16,252 nucleotides of DNA from contig HF995232.1 in NCBI GenBank assembly GCA_000432915.1, positions 1 through 16,252 of the forward strand, in the 5' to 3' direction. Both the position numbers and the translations under genes were made by a program. A model generated the notes under the pieces. It had not been told where the DNA came from. It saw only the letters and a program-made list of their open reading frames with translations, and did no database searches. Positions 7,386-14,404 of the stretch are shown here, piece after piece. The stretch comes from Firmicutes bacterium CAG:194. GTDB taxonomy: Bacteria > Bacillota > Clostridia > Lachnospirales > Lachnospiraceae. Position 1 is the first letter of the stretch. Each line of letters opens with the position of its first letter.

Positions 7386-7401
7386 ATGATATCGTTTTCA
7401 T
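7386..7401. promoter_or_regulatory. LacI-family operator (or cre) at the regulator promoter
   Basis: ATGATATCGTTTTCAT is a near-palindrome with TCGT at its centre. The same pattern recurs before the GH32 gene (11027-11042). Its reverse complement also fits the published CcpA cre consensus WTGNNARCGNWWWCAW at every position. It covers the predicted transcription start of the regulator gene, so it is suited to autorepression. The regulator at 7441 is the simplest ligand by proximity, but CcpA cannot be excluded. Confidence 0.75.
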
Positions 7402-7440
7402 ACAGGTTTACAGCATAACATCCGGAGGTAATGATAAAGC

Positions 7441-8421
7441 ATGAATATCAGTGACATTGCAAAAATGGCAGGTGTTTCACCTGCTGCCGTTTCACGCTAT
7501 CTGAATCAGGGATATATCAGCGAGGAAAAAAAAGAAGCGATCCGCCGCGTGATCGCGCAAACAGGGTATACCCCATCGAAACAGGCACAGACGCTGCGGA
7601 CAAAACGTACCAAAGTCATCGGAGTCGTGATCCCGAAGATTGATTCTGAATCTATTTCGCGCATTGTCGCCGGTATCAGCTGTGAGCTCAATGAAGCAGG
7701 CTATCAGCTTCTGCTTGCCAATACGGAAAATAATACCGATCAGGAGCTGACCTATCTCAGAACCTTCCGCCAGAATAATGTGGATGGCATCATTCTCATT
7801 GCCACCATGCTGACACCGAAGCACAAGGCTCTTTTAAAATCCCTGACCATTCCGGTTGTTGTCCTCGGACAGAAAACAGATCTTGCCTCCTGCATTTATC
7901 ATGATGACTACCATGCAGCCTACGATCTGACAAAGTATCTGATCGAAAAGGGACGTACACATATCGGCTACATTGGCGTTACGCTGAAAGATATTGCCGT
8001 CGGAACAGACAGAAGAAACGGCTTTCTGGACTGTATGAAGGATCACAATCTGCCGGTTTCCGAAGAGCAGCTTGCAATCGGAGCTTTTGATATGGAAAAC
8101 GGCTATGACAATGCCCGTCTGATCCGCAAAAAGAAACCTGAAACAGATGCTCTTTTATGTGCGACCGACACAATTGCAATAGGTGCCATGAAATACTTGC
8201 ATGAATTTGGTGTTAAAATTCCGGAAGAGATCGCTGTGTGCGGCTTCGGAAACGGAAAAACAGCCGCCGTCGTGACCCCATCCCTGACAACGATCCATTA
8301 TTATTACCGGACCAGCGGTATCGAGGGTGCAAGAATGCTGCTTGAAAAGCTGCAGGGAAAAAATGTACCGTTGAAAACGATCATGCTCGGTTATGAAATC
8401 ATTGAACACGATTCCGTATAA
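7441..8421 (+). CDS. scrR: LacI-family transcriptional regulator, probable sucrose operon repressor
   Basis: A 326-residue protein of standard LacI length. The N-terminal helix-turn-helix (ISDIAKMAGVSPAAVSRYLN, residues 3-22) and hinge (about 45-58) are followed by a periplasmic-binding-like effector domain beginning KVIGVVIPKIDSESIS. The C-terminal half has the family motifs DALLCATDTIAIGAM and IAVCGFGN, and ends in the usual LTTIHYYY...GIEGARMLLEKL region. It sits divergent to fructokinase and upstream of the GH32 hydrolase, and the same operator occurs at both promoters, so a role as sucrose/fructoside-responsive repressor is inferred. GGAGGT lies 11 bases before the ATG, a slightly long spacing; no closer in-frame start gives a better N terminus. 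The transcript ends at a strong hairpin directly after the gene. Confidence 0.9.
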   Translation: MNISDIAKMAGVSPAAVSRYLNQGYISEEKKEAIRRVIAQTGYTPSKQAQTLRTKRTKVIGVVIPKIDSESISRIVAGISCELNEAGYQLLLANTENNTDQELTYLRTFRQNNVDGIILIATMLTPKHKALLKSLTIPVVVLGQKTDLASCIYHDDYHAAYDLTKYLIEKGRTHIGYIGVTLKDIAVGTDRRNGFLDCMKDHNLPVSEEQLAIGAFDMENGYDNARLIRKKKPETDALLCATDTIAIGAMKYLHEFGVKIPEEIAVCGFGNGKTAAVVTPSLTTIHYYYRTSGIEGARMLLEKLQGKNVPLKTIMLGYEIIEHDSV

Positions 8422-8437
8422 ATTTATCAGAAATTGT

Positions 8438-8505
8438 AAAAGCAGGCATTTGTACGTTTCTTTCCAAAACCGGAAGAAAGGCACAAATGCCTGCTTTTGA
8501 TTTTA
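8438..8505 (+). terminator. Long hairpin terminator after the LacI-type gene
   Basis: A perfect 16-bp inverted repeat, AAAAGCAGGCATTTGT (8438-8453) and its complement (8483-8498), begins 17 bases after the stop. The 29-base interval can itself fold (TTTCTTTCC against GGAAGAAA). The descending arm ends in TTTT followed by an AT-rich stretch, fitting an intrinsic terminator. Confidence 0.85.
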
Positions 8506-8590
8506 TACATTTCCCTTCTCGATTATCCCCATCGAATGTATACCTAATATATGCATCAAATGCGCATTTATTACAATACCTTTTCCGCAA

Positions 8591-8621
8591 AACGACGCGA
8601 GTGATGCATATAACGACACGA
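8591..8621 (+). promoter_or_regulatory. Direct repeat AACGACRCGA, candidate LytTR binding site
   Basis: AACGACGCGA (8591-8600) and AACGACACGA (8612-8621) are spaced 21 bp start to start, two helical turns, and end 13 bp before the -35 box of the LytTR regulator gene. LytTR-family regulators bind pairs of short direct repeats with this geometry next to -35 boxes. The repeat does not clearly match the best-known AgrA or VirR consensus, so binding is an inference. Confidence 0.45.
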
Positions 8622-8634
8622 AACAGAGAAATAC

Positions 8635-8663
8635 TTGTCCGGTAATATCGATTTTGCTATAAT
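8635..8663 (+). promoter_or_regulatory. Promoter of the two-component operon
   Basis: TTGTCC (8635-8640) and a perfect TATAAT (8658-8663) with a 17-bp spacer. The start of transcription would be near 8670, about 40 bases before the regulator's ATG. Confidence 0.72.
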
Positions 8664-8711
8664 AATATCATTATATTGAGAATGCAAATAGAAAAAGGGA
8701 ATTTACACTTG

Positions 8712-9425
8712 ATGCAAAAAATACTAATCGTTGAAGATGACCCGATCCAGCTTGAAATGCTTTACGAAACTGTCCATTCCAGGTATCCTGCCTGGGAGAT
8801 CAAAAAAGGATCCTCTTTGGAAGCTGCGCAGGCATTTTTGCAGGAATCTGTTACAGCAAATGAATATTTCACTTTATTTTTACTGGATATCCAGCTGAGC
8901 AAAGAACCGGGAGACCGGAACGGTTTTCAGCTGGCGCAGTCCATTCGTGAGATCAGTGTATATTACAAAACACCGATCCTCTTTCTGACATCTGTCTCAG
9001 AAGAATTGTCCAGAGCATTGACACAATTTCACTGCTACAACTTTATCACAAAGCCCTATCAGAAAGAAACCGTGCTGGAACAGCTCAGACAGATGCTTTT
9101 GACCGGTTATCTGCAGGATGTACTGGACATTGCGGACACGCAGCGGATCCACCACCGTTTGCAGCCGCAGGATATCCGCTATATCGAATCCAGATCACAC
9201 ACTATTTTCATTTATACGGTCTATGGCTGCATCCAGACAAGAGAATACTCCCTTTCTGCCATGGCAGAGCAGCTTGGAACCTCCTTTATCCGCTGCCACC
9301 GGCGTTATCTGATCAATCCGGAGCATATCACAGGCTTTGACAGATCTACACGTTATCTGCTGGCAGACAAAGACACGATCCCTGTCAGCCAGAGCGGTAT
9401 TGCTTTACTGAAAGATTACATTTAA
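8712..9425 (+). CDS. LytTR-family response regulator
   Basis: A 237-residue protein. The receiver domain (1-125) has the acidic pocket E8-D9-D10, phosphoacceptor Asp59 (LFLLDIQLS) and conserved Lys114 (ITKPY). The LytTR DNA-binding domain (about 150-237) shows IRYIESRSHTIFIYT, FIRCHRRYLINPEHI and IPVSQSG. This is the AgrA/LytR type, normally phosphorylated by a GHKL sensor kinase, and such a gene follows after 18 bp. The start is uncertain by one codon: ATG 8712 is used, but TTG 8709 directly before it lies 8-9 bases after AAGGGA. An earlier TTG at 8676 would sit almost on the predicted transcription start. A direct repeat upstream of its promoter could give autoregulation. The signal sensed is unknown; a link to sucrose is only suggested by position. 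Confidence 0.92.
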   Translation: MQKILIVEDDPIQLEMLYETVHSRYPAWEIKKGSSLEAAQAFLQESVTANEYFTLFLLDIQLSKEPGDRNGFQLAQSIREISVYYKTPILFLTSVSEELSRALTQFHCYNFITKPYQKETVLEQLRQMLLTGYLQDVLDIADTQRIHHRLQPQDIRYIESRSHTIFIYTVYGCIQTREYSLSAMAEQLGTSFIRCHRRYLINPEHITGFDRSTRYLLADKDTIPVSQSGIALLKDYI

Positions 9426-9443
9426 ATAAAAAGGCAGACAACT

Positions 9444-10867
9444 ATGAACAGCATACTGATTCTTATCATTACATACATTTTAAATCCCATTCTGGAAACC
9501 TCCGCAGGGATCTGCGCGATCAAATCAATGAATCACAGATCCTTGCGGCCGACCCCCGCAGATTTCATCTTCTATCTCAGCACCATATTGGCCGTACTGC
9601 TCGTTCCTTCTGAACCGGCGATCTTTAAATGGGTATTCGGGCTTTTGTTATACCTTGTTTATACTTTTGTAACTGTCGAAGATACTGCATTAAATCGCTT
9701 TCTCCTTTTTATGCTCACACATGGCAGCATTTTTCTTTTGCAATGCATACTTCTTGGCATCATGTATTTTATATTCCGGATCGAGGCTTTCAACGGAACC
9801 GGCATCAGCCTCCTTGGCAACTTCCTGACATTTATCTCTGCTGCTGCATTTTTTCAGCTTCCGTTTGCGAAGCATCTGTTTGACTATGTAAAGCAGGCTT
9901 CTTATCTGCTTCGTATTCTGACACTGAATACATATCTTGTGATTTTGTTCTGCCTGGCTTTTTTCAAGATCTACCCTCAGCAGATCTATGAAATACTGTC
10001 CCTTGTCATTACACTGTTGACACTGCTTGCAGCGATCAATATCTGGATCCTTTACTACGACCAGCGCACCAGACTCCAGCAGCAGGAAATCGACAGCTAT
10101 CAGAAAAATATGCCGATCTACGATTCTCTGATCCAGGAGATCCGTGCCAACCAGCATGAGTATGCAAACCACCTGCAAAGTCTTGCAAATCTTTCTGTTA
10201 TGTACAAGGACTATGACTCGCTTTCCAGAGCGCTGCAGTCTTATTCGCAGGAGTTTTCCAATCCGATGGCAAATTATCCGCTTCTACAGATCAACATGCC
10301 ACTGCTGGCAGCTTCTCTGTACAGCATGGCAAGCCACTTTCCAATCCGATGGCAAATTACCCGCTTCTGCAGATCAACATGCCACTGCTGGCAGCTTCTC
10401 TGTACAGCATGGCAAGCCATGCGCAGGAAAAAGGGATCGCGCTGCAGTTTGATATTGTAAATGCGGTGCTGGAAAGTCACGCACCGGAGCATGAGCTGAC
10501 CGACTATATCACCATTCTGACGCAGAATGCGATCGAAGCCTGCAAAGCGGGCGATACGATCTATGCTTTATTAGATTCCAAAGAGGGATCTGTCCGGTAT
10601 GAGATCCGCAATCCGGTTCCTGCCATGATCTCGCCGGAGGAGATCGGCAATTTCTTCAAGCGCGGCTATTCCACCAAACAGACACAGGCAAGTTCTGACG
10701 CCACCTCTAAACGGGCAGATTCTGCAGCCTACGGGCAGGCGGATGATAAACGCGGACTCGGACTGTACTACTTACAGACGAATGTTACAAAGTCAGGCGG
10801 CTCTGTCGGGGCTGACTGCGTATGCTATGAAGACAGCTATTTCATCATTTTCAGATTGATCTTATGA
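9444..10867 (+). pseudogene. GHKL sensor histidine kinase (AgrC-like), frameshifted by an 83-bp tandem duplication
   Basis: The start at 9444 has AAAGGC upstream and lies 18 bp after the response regulator, its obvious partner. The first 298 residues hold about six membrane helices (roughly residues 5-205), a linker helix, and the phosphorylation motif NQHEYANHLQSLANL with H238. After MASH the frame is lost inside a duplicated 83-bp unit. From 10349 the same sequence resumes in the correct frame and continues with the N box (TQNAIEACKAG), NFFKRGYSTKQ and the G box (RGLGLYYLQTNVTKSGG) to the stop at 10867. Removing 83 bp restores one frame of 446 residues, the usual length for this family. As given, the sensor half would make a truncated protein without the ATPase domain. 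The lesion may be real or an assembly artefact. Confidence 0.85.
10255..10419. repeat. 82-bp direct tandem repeat (period 83) inside the histidine kinase gene
   Basis: Copy 1 (10255-10336) and copy 2 (10338-10419) are separated by a single C. I see two mismatches: TAT/TAC and CTA/CTG, both at synonymous third-codon positions in the kinase frame. The odd period shifts the frame. Confidence 0.95.
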
Positions 10868-10986
10868 ATCCTGTCGCATAATTTTGAGACAAATGTAAGA
10901 CCCTATTCATGCGTGATAGTTTCCGCAATGTTTCAGACCGTCATATTCCACAATTCCCTTTCAGATAATTTATTGATTTTTGACAA

Positions 10987-11015
10987 TTTACAAGCGCCAT
11001 CTGCTCTCTTATAAT
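10987..11015 (+). promoter_or_regulatory. scrB: Promoter of the sucrose hydrolase-ptsI operon
   Basis: TTTACA (10987-10992) and a perfect TATAAT (11010-11015) with a 17-bp spacer. Transcription would start near 11022, just before the palindromic operator at 11027, leaving a long leader of about 170 bases. The 327-bp gap 10868-11194 between the kinase and the hydrolase holds this promoter, two operator-like sites and an AT-rich palindrome (11066-11081). No clear terminator for the kinase transcript was seen. Confidence 0.72.
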
Positions 11016-11026
11016 ACAATTGCAAA

Positions 11027-11042
11027 ATGAAATCGTTTTCAT
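11027..11042. promoter_or_regulatory. LacI-family operator (or cre) at the hydrolase promoter
   Basis: ATGAAATCGTTTTCAT has perfect ATGAAA/TTTCAT arms around TCGT. It differs from the 7386-7401 site at a single base and lies directly downstream of the predicted start of transcription, a position where a bound repressor blocks initiation. The reverse complement also fits the CcpA cre consensus. Confidence 0.78.
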
Positions 11043-11105
11043 ATTCAATCACAATACTCTTTCATATAATCAGTTGATTATTTCGTAATAATAATATCAG
11101 TGAAT

Positions 11106-11121
11106 ATGATAACGATTGCAT
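11106..11121. promoter_or_regulatory. Third, weaker operator-like site in the hydrolase leader
   Basis: ATGATAACGATTGCAT shares the ATGATA arm and the ACGA centre (complement of TCGT) with the two stronger sites but has one base off in the other arm. It lies 79 bp from the 11027 site, so a second binding point or looping is possible. Confidence 0.45.
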
Positions 11122-11194
11122 TATATAGAAACTGCTATTGACAAGCCTTGGGAGATACCGGTCTCAGGCAATACAACAGGGAGGAATATTATTT

Positions 11195-12652
11195 ATGGTT
11201 TACAATACAATACAGGATAATGAAAAGATCAAAAAACTGGAGCAAATTCACATGGCCAGGGTTTCTCATACAGATTCCGCACTTTCCTTTCATCTGATGC
11301 CACCATCCGGATGGCTGAATGACCCAAACGGGCTCTGTCAGCTGCATGGTACTTACCATATTTTTTTCCAGTATTCTCCTTACTCCGCCATTGGCAAGGG
11401 AGACAAATACTGGGGACACTATGAAACAAAAGATTTTATAAACTATACTTATACAGGCATCTTTTTATCACCGGACTGTGATCTGGATAAGGATGGTGTA
11501 TATTCCGGAAGTGCATTTGTCGAAGACGATACCATGTATCTCTATTACACAGGCAATACAATGGAAGACGGTGATTTCGACTTTACCTATGAAGGCCGCG
11601 GCTCCAATACCACGCTGGTCACGTCAAAAGACGGCATTACGGCTTCTGCCAAAAAATGCCTTTTAACAAGTGCAGATTACCCGCACACCTTATCCTGCCA
11701 TGTCAGGGATCCTAAGGTTTTTAAAGAAAACGGGAAATACTATATGGTGCTCGGTGCCAGAACCAGAAATGATGTTGGCTGTGTTCTTCTTTATGAAGCA
11801 GAGGATAAGGAGCACTTCCGTTTCAAACAATATATTACCTCCGAAAAGCCTTTTGGTTATATGTGGGAATGCCCGGATCTGTTCCGGATTGACGGGAACC
11901 TTTTCCTTTCCATTTCGCCCCAGGGCATTGCAGCAGAGGAATATCAGTATCAGAATGTTTACCAGTCAGGATATTACCGCATTCTCGGAGATTTGGAAGA
12001 TTATACCTTATCTCCTTTCATAGAATGGGATATGGGCTTTGACTTTTACGCACCGCAGAGCTTTATCGATGAATCAGGCAGAAGAATCCTGATCGGCTGG
12101 ATGGGCATCGGTGATATTGAATATGAAAATCCGACTGTTGCGGAAGGCTGGCAGCATACGCTGACCGTCCCAAGAGAACTGACTCTGGACGCATCCGGCG
12201 ATATCTGCCAGAATCCGGTAAAAGAATTAACTGCCCTGCGCAAGGATGCTGTCATCATTCCGTCGGATCATTTCCTGACAGAGGGTGCTTTTGAAATGCA
12301 GGCAGATATTACAGAAAATGAAGATTTTTCAATTATTATTGATAAAGGAATGCAGATTCTGTATGATGCCGGTACTTCTGTCCTTTCCCTTTCCTTCTTA
12401 CCGGACCGGGAATGTAATCCGGAAGATGCAAAAGGCTGCGGTCGTTGTATACGAAGAGCAAAAATCAGAGAGAATAAAGTAAGCAGTCTGCAGATCCTGG
12501 TCGATCATTCTACTATTGAAATCTTTGTCAATAACGGGCATTATGTATTTAGCAGCAGATATTACAAGACCGGACATGCACATACCGTAGAGTTTTCAGG
12601 GGATATGAACATCACCGCCTACACGCTCTCCGGCTTTGACTGTCGGACATGA
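11195..12652 (+). CDS. scrB: Sucrose-6-phosphate hydrolase / beta-fructofuranosidase, GH32
   Basis: A 485-residue cytoplasmic GH32 enzyme with no signal peptide. The three catalytic motifs are complete: WLNDPNG with nucleophile D43, RDP with D172, and ECPDL with acid/base E225; FQYSP (58-62) is also present. The C-terminal beta-sandwich (about 350-485) contains LVDHSTIEIFVNNG. Such enzymes split sucrose-6-phosphate into glucose-6-phosphate and fructose. The nearby enzyme I, fructokinase and LacI regulator favour the sucrose-6-phosphate substrate over secreted levan or inulin. ATG 11195 is chosen because GGGAGG lies about 10 bases upstream; the upstream in-frame extension to 11138 lacks a binding site and reads through the leader. 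An intracellular hydrolase acting on short fructo-oligosaccharides remains possible. Confidence 0.92.
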   Translation: MVYNTIQDNEKIKKLEQIHMARVSHTDSALSFHLMPPSGWLNDPNGLCQLHGTYHIFFQYSPYSAIGKGDKYWGHYETKDFINYTYTGIFLSPDCDLDKDGVYSGSAFVEDDTMYLYYTGNTMEDGDFDFTYEGRGSNTTLVTSKDGITASAKKCLLTSADYPHTLSCHVRDPKVFKENGKYYMVLGARTRNDVGCVLLYEAEDKEHFRFKQYITSEKPFGYMWECPDLFRIDGNLFLSISPQGIAAEEYQYQNVYQSGYYRILGDLEDYTLSPFIEWDMGFDFYAPQSFIDESGRRILIGWMGIGDIEYENPTVAEGWQHTLTVPRELTLDASGDICQNPVKELTALRKDAVIIPSDHFLTEGAFEMQADITENEDFSIIIDKGMQILYDAGTSVLSLSFLPDRECNPEDAKGCGRCIRRAKIRENKVSSLQILVDHSTIEIFVNNGHYVFSSRYYKTGHAHTVEFSGDMNITAYTLSGFDCRT

Positions 12653-12683
12653 ATGATTTTATGCAATAGCAAGGGGGTATGAT

Positions 12684-14294
12684 ATGGAAACCTATCATGG
12701 AAAATCAATCTTTAATGGAATTGCGATCGGAAAAATCTGTAAGTACGAAAAAGAACAGCAGCAGGTAAAACGGATCAGGATCTCCGATCCGGAAGCCGAG
12801 ATCAACCGCTTTGACCATGCGCGCGAAGAAGCAGGTGCACAGTTACAGTCTCTTTATGACAAAGCACTTACTCAGGTTGGTGAATCAGGCGCTATGATCT
12901 TTGAAATTCATAGGATGATGCTCGATGATGATGACTATCTTGACAGTGTTTACCATATCATCCGCTCCCAGCAGGTAAATGCAGAATTTGCGGTTGCAAG
13001 CACCGGCGATAACTTCTCCCAGTTATTTGCTTCTATGGATGACGAATATATGCAGGGACGTGCAGCGGATGTCAAAGATATTTCCGACCGTCTGATCCGC
13101 ATTCTTATGGGACAGACCGATAAACACGATATCATGGAACCTGTTATTATCATGGCAGAAGACCTTGCACCGAGCGAGACTGTACAAATGGATAAGGACA
13201 ATCTGCTCGCTTTTGTGACAACACTCGGTTCTTCCAATTCCCATACCGCGATCTTAGCCCGTACCATGGGAATTCCCGCTCTTGTCGGTATTCCGGTCAG
13301 AGATGAATGGAACGGTAAAACGGCAATTGTAGACGGACATAGCGGAACGCTGATCATCGAGCCTGATGACGCACTTCTTGCCGGAATGCAGGCAAAAAAA
13401 GAAGAAGAACTACGCCAAAAACAGCTTCTGGCAGAGCTGAAAGGAAAAGAAACCATCACAAAAAGCGGTAAAAAGATCAATCTTTACGCCAATATCGGTA
13501 ATGTGTCCGATGTTGGGGCCGCACTTGCCAATGATGCGGGCGGAATCGGACTGTTCCGCAGCGAATTTCTGTATCTGGAAGCACAGGATTATCCGACCGA
13601 GGAGGAGCAGTTCCAGGCCTATAAGACTGTTGCCGAAAATATGGCAGGCAAAAAGGTCATTATCCGCACACTTGATATCGGAGCCGATAAACAGGCGTCT
13701 TATTTTAATCTGCCAAAGGAAGAAAATCCTGCGATGGGCTTTCGTGCGATCCGCATCTGTCTGGAAAAACCGGAGATCTTCAAAGTACAGCTCCGTGCGA
13801 TCTTACGCGCCAGTGCTTATGGTACGATCTCGATCATGTTCCCAATGATCACCTCCGTCGAAGAAGTCAGGCAGATCAAGCAGATCCTTTCCGCGGTACG
13901 GGATGAACTGGCGACGCAGCAGATCCCGTTCGGAGAGATCGAGATCGGTATTATGATTGAAACCCCGGCGGCTGTTATGATCAGCGATCTTCTGGCAAAG
14001 GAAGTTGATTTCTTCAGCATCGGTACAAATGATCTGACCCAGTATACACTTGCAATTGACAGACAGAATGAGGCGCTGGATGCTTTTTATAACCCACACC
14101 ACGAAGCCATCCTGCGTATGATCCGGATGGTCATTGACAACGGCCATAAAGAAAACTGCTGGGTTGGTATTTGCGGTGAACTTGGCAGTGACACTGCTTT
14201 GACAAAGCAATTTATTGAGATGGGAATCGATGAATTATCTGTTTCTCCGGCTTACATTTTAACAATCCGTAATCTGATCCGAGAACTTCCGTAA
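12684..14294 (+). CDS. ptsI: Phosphoenolpyruvate-protein phosphotransferase (PTS enzyme I)
   Basis: A 536-residue enzyme I, somewhat shorter than the roughly 570 residues common for the family. It takes phosphate from phosphoenolpyruvate and passes it to HPr, energising PTS sugar import. The N-terminal HPr-binding and phosphohistidine domain carries GSSNSHTAILAR with H187; the second residue is Ser where Gly or Ala is usual. The C-terminal PEP-binding barrel includes GIGLFRSEFLYL, DIGADKQASYF, FSIGTNDLTQYTLAIDRQN and the Cys497 motif ICGELGSD. It follows scrB by 31 bp with AAGGGGG before the ATG and no terminator between them, so it is probably co-transcribed. HPr (ptsH), the usual neighbour, is not in the window. 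The transcript ends at the hairpin overlapping its stop codon. Confidence 0.95.
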   Translation: METYHGKSIFNGIAIGKICKYEKEQQQVKRIRISDPEAEINRFDHAREEAGAQLQSLYDKALTQVGESGAMIFEIHRMMLDDDDYLDSVYHIIRSQQVNAEFAVASTGDNFSQLFASMDDEYMQGRAADVKDISDRLIRILMGQTDKHDIMEPVIIMAEDLAPSETVQMDKDNLLAFVTTLGSSNSHTAILARTMGIPALVGIPVRDEWNGKTAIVDGHSGTLIIEPDDALLAGMQAKKEEELRQKQLLAELKGKETITKSGKKINLYANIGNVSDVGAALANDAGGIGLFRSEFLYLEAQDYPTEEEQFQAYKTVAENMAGKKVIIRTLDIGADKQASYFNLPKEENPAMGFRAIRICLEKPEIFKVQLRAILRASAYGTISIMFPMITSVEEVRQIKQILSAVRDELATQQIPFGEIEIGIMIETPAAVMISDLLAKEVDFFSIGTNDLTQYTLAIDRQNEALDAFYNPHHEAILRMIRMVIDNGHKENCWVGICGELGSDTALTKQFIEMGIDELSVSPAYILTIRNLIRELP

Positions 14295-14308
14295 GGAAGT
14301 TCTCTTTT
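14281..14308 (+). terminator. Intrinsic terminator containing the ptsI stop codon
   Basis: A perfect 10-bp stem, GAGAACTTCC (14281-14290) and its complement (14295-14304), encloses a GTAA loop and is followed by TTTT. The TAA in the loop is the ptsI stop codon. Confidence 0.85.
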
Positions 14309-14310
14309 CA

Positions 14311-14339
14311 TTGACACGCATTCCAATTTCTTCTATGAT
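14311..14339 (+). promoter_or_regulatory. Promoter of the HD-GYP gene
   Basis: A consensus TTGACA (14311-14316) and TATGAT (14334-14339) with a 17-bp spacer, starting two bases after the terminator's T run. Confidence 0.8.
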
Positions 14340-14404
14340 ATAGGTAGTAAAAACTTTCGTTTCAAAATGAAACAGGTTATTTCTGCAGAGAGGTGGGAAT
14401 GCAT

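Noticed and set aside
8558..8569. Perfect palindrome AAATGCGCATTT as an operator
   Set aside because: It is short, occurs once as far as I can see, and lies well upstream of the promoter; chance is sufficient.
9690..10178. 162-residue open frame antisense to the histidine kinase
   Set aside because: Lies fully within a well-supported gene and has no start signals or recognisable domain.
10868..11194. AgrD-like signalling peptide gene after the kinase
   Set aside because: No short frame with a ribosome binding site and a Cys-containing propeptide pattern was found in this gap.
12950..13480. 176-residue open frame antisense to ptsI
   Set aside because: Shadow of a strongly conserved gene; composition follows from the opposite strand.
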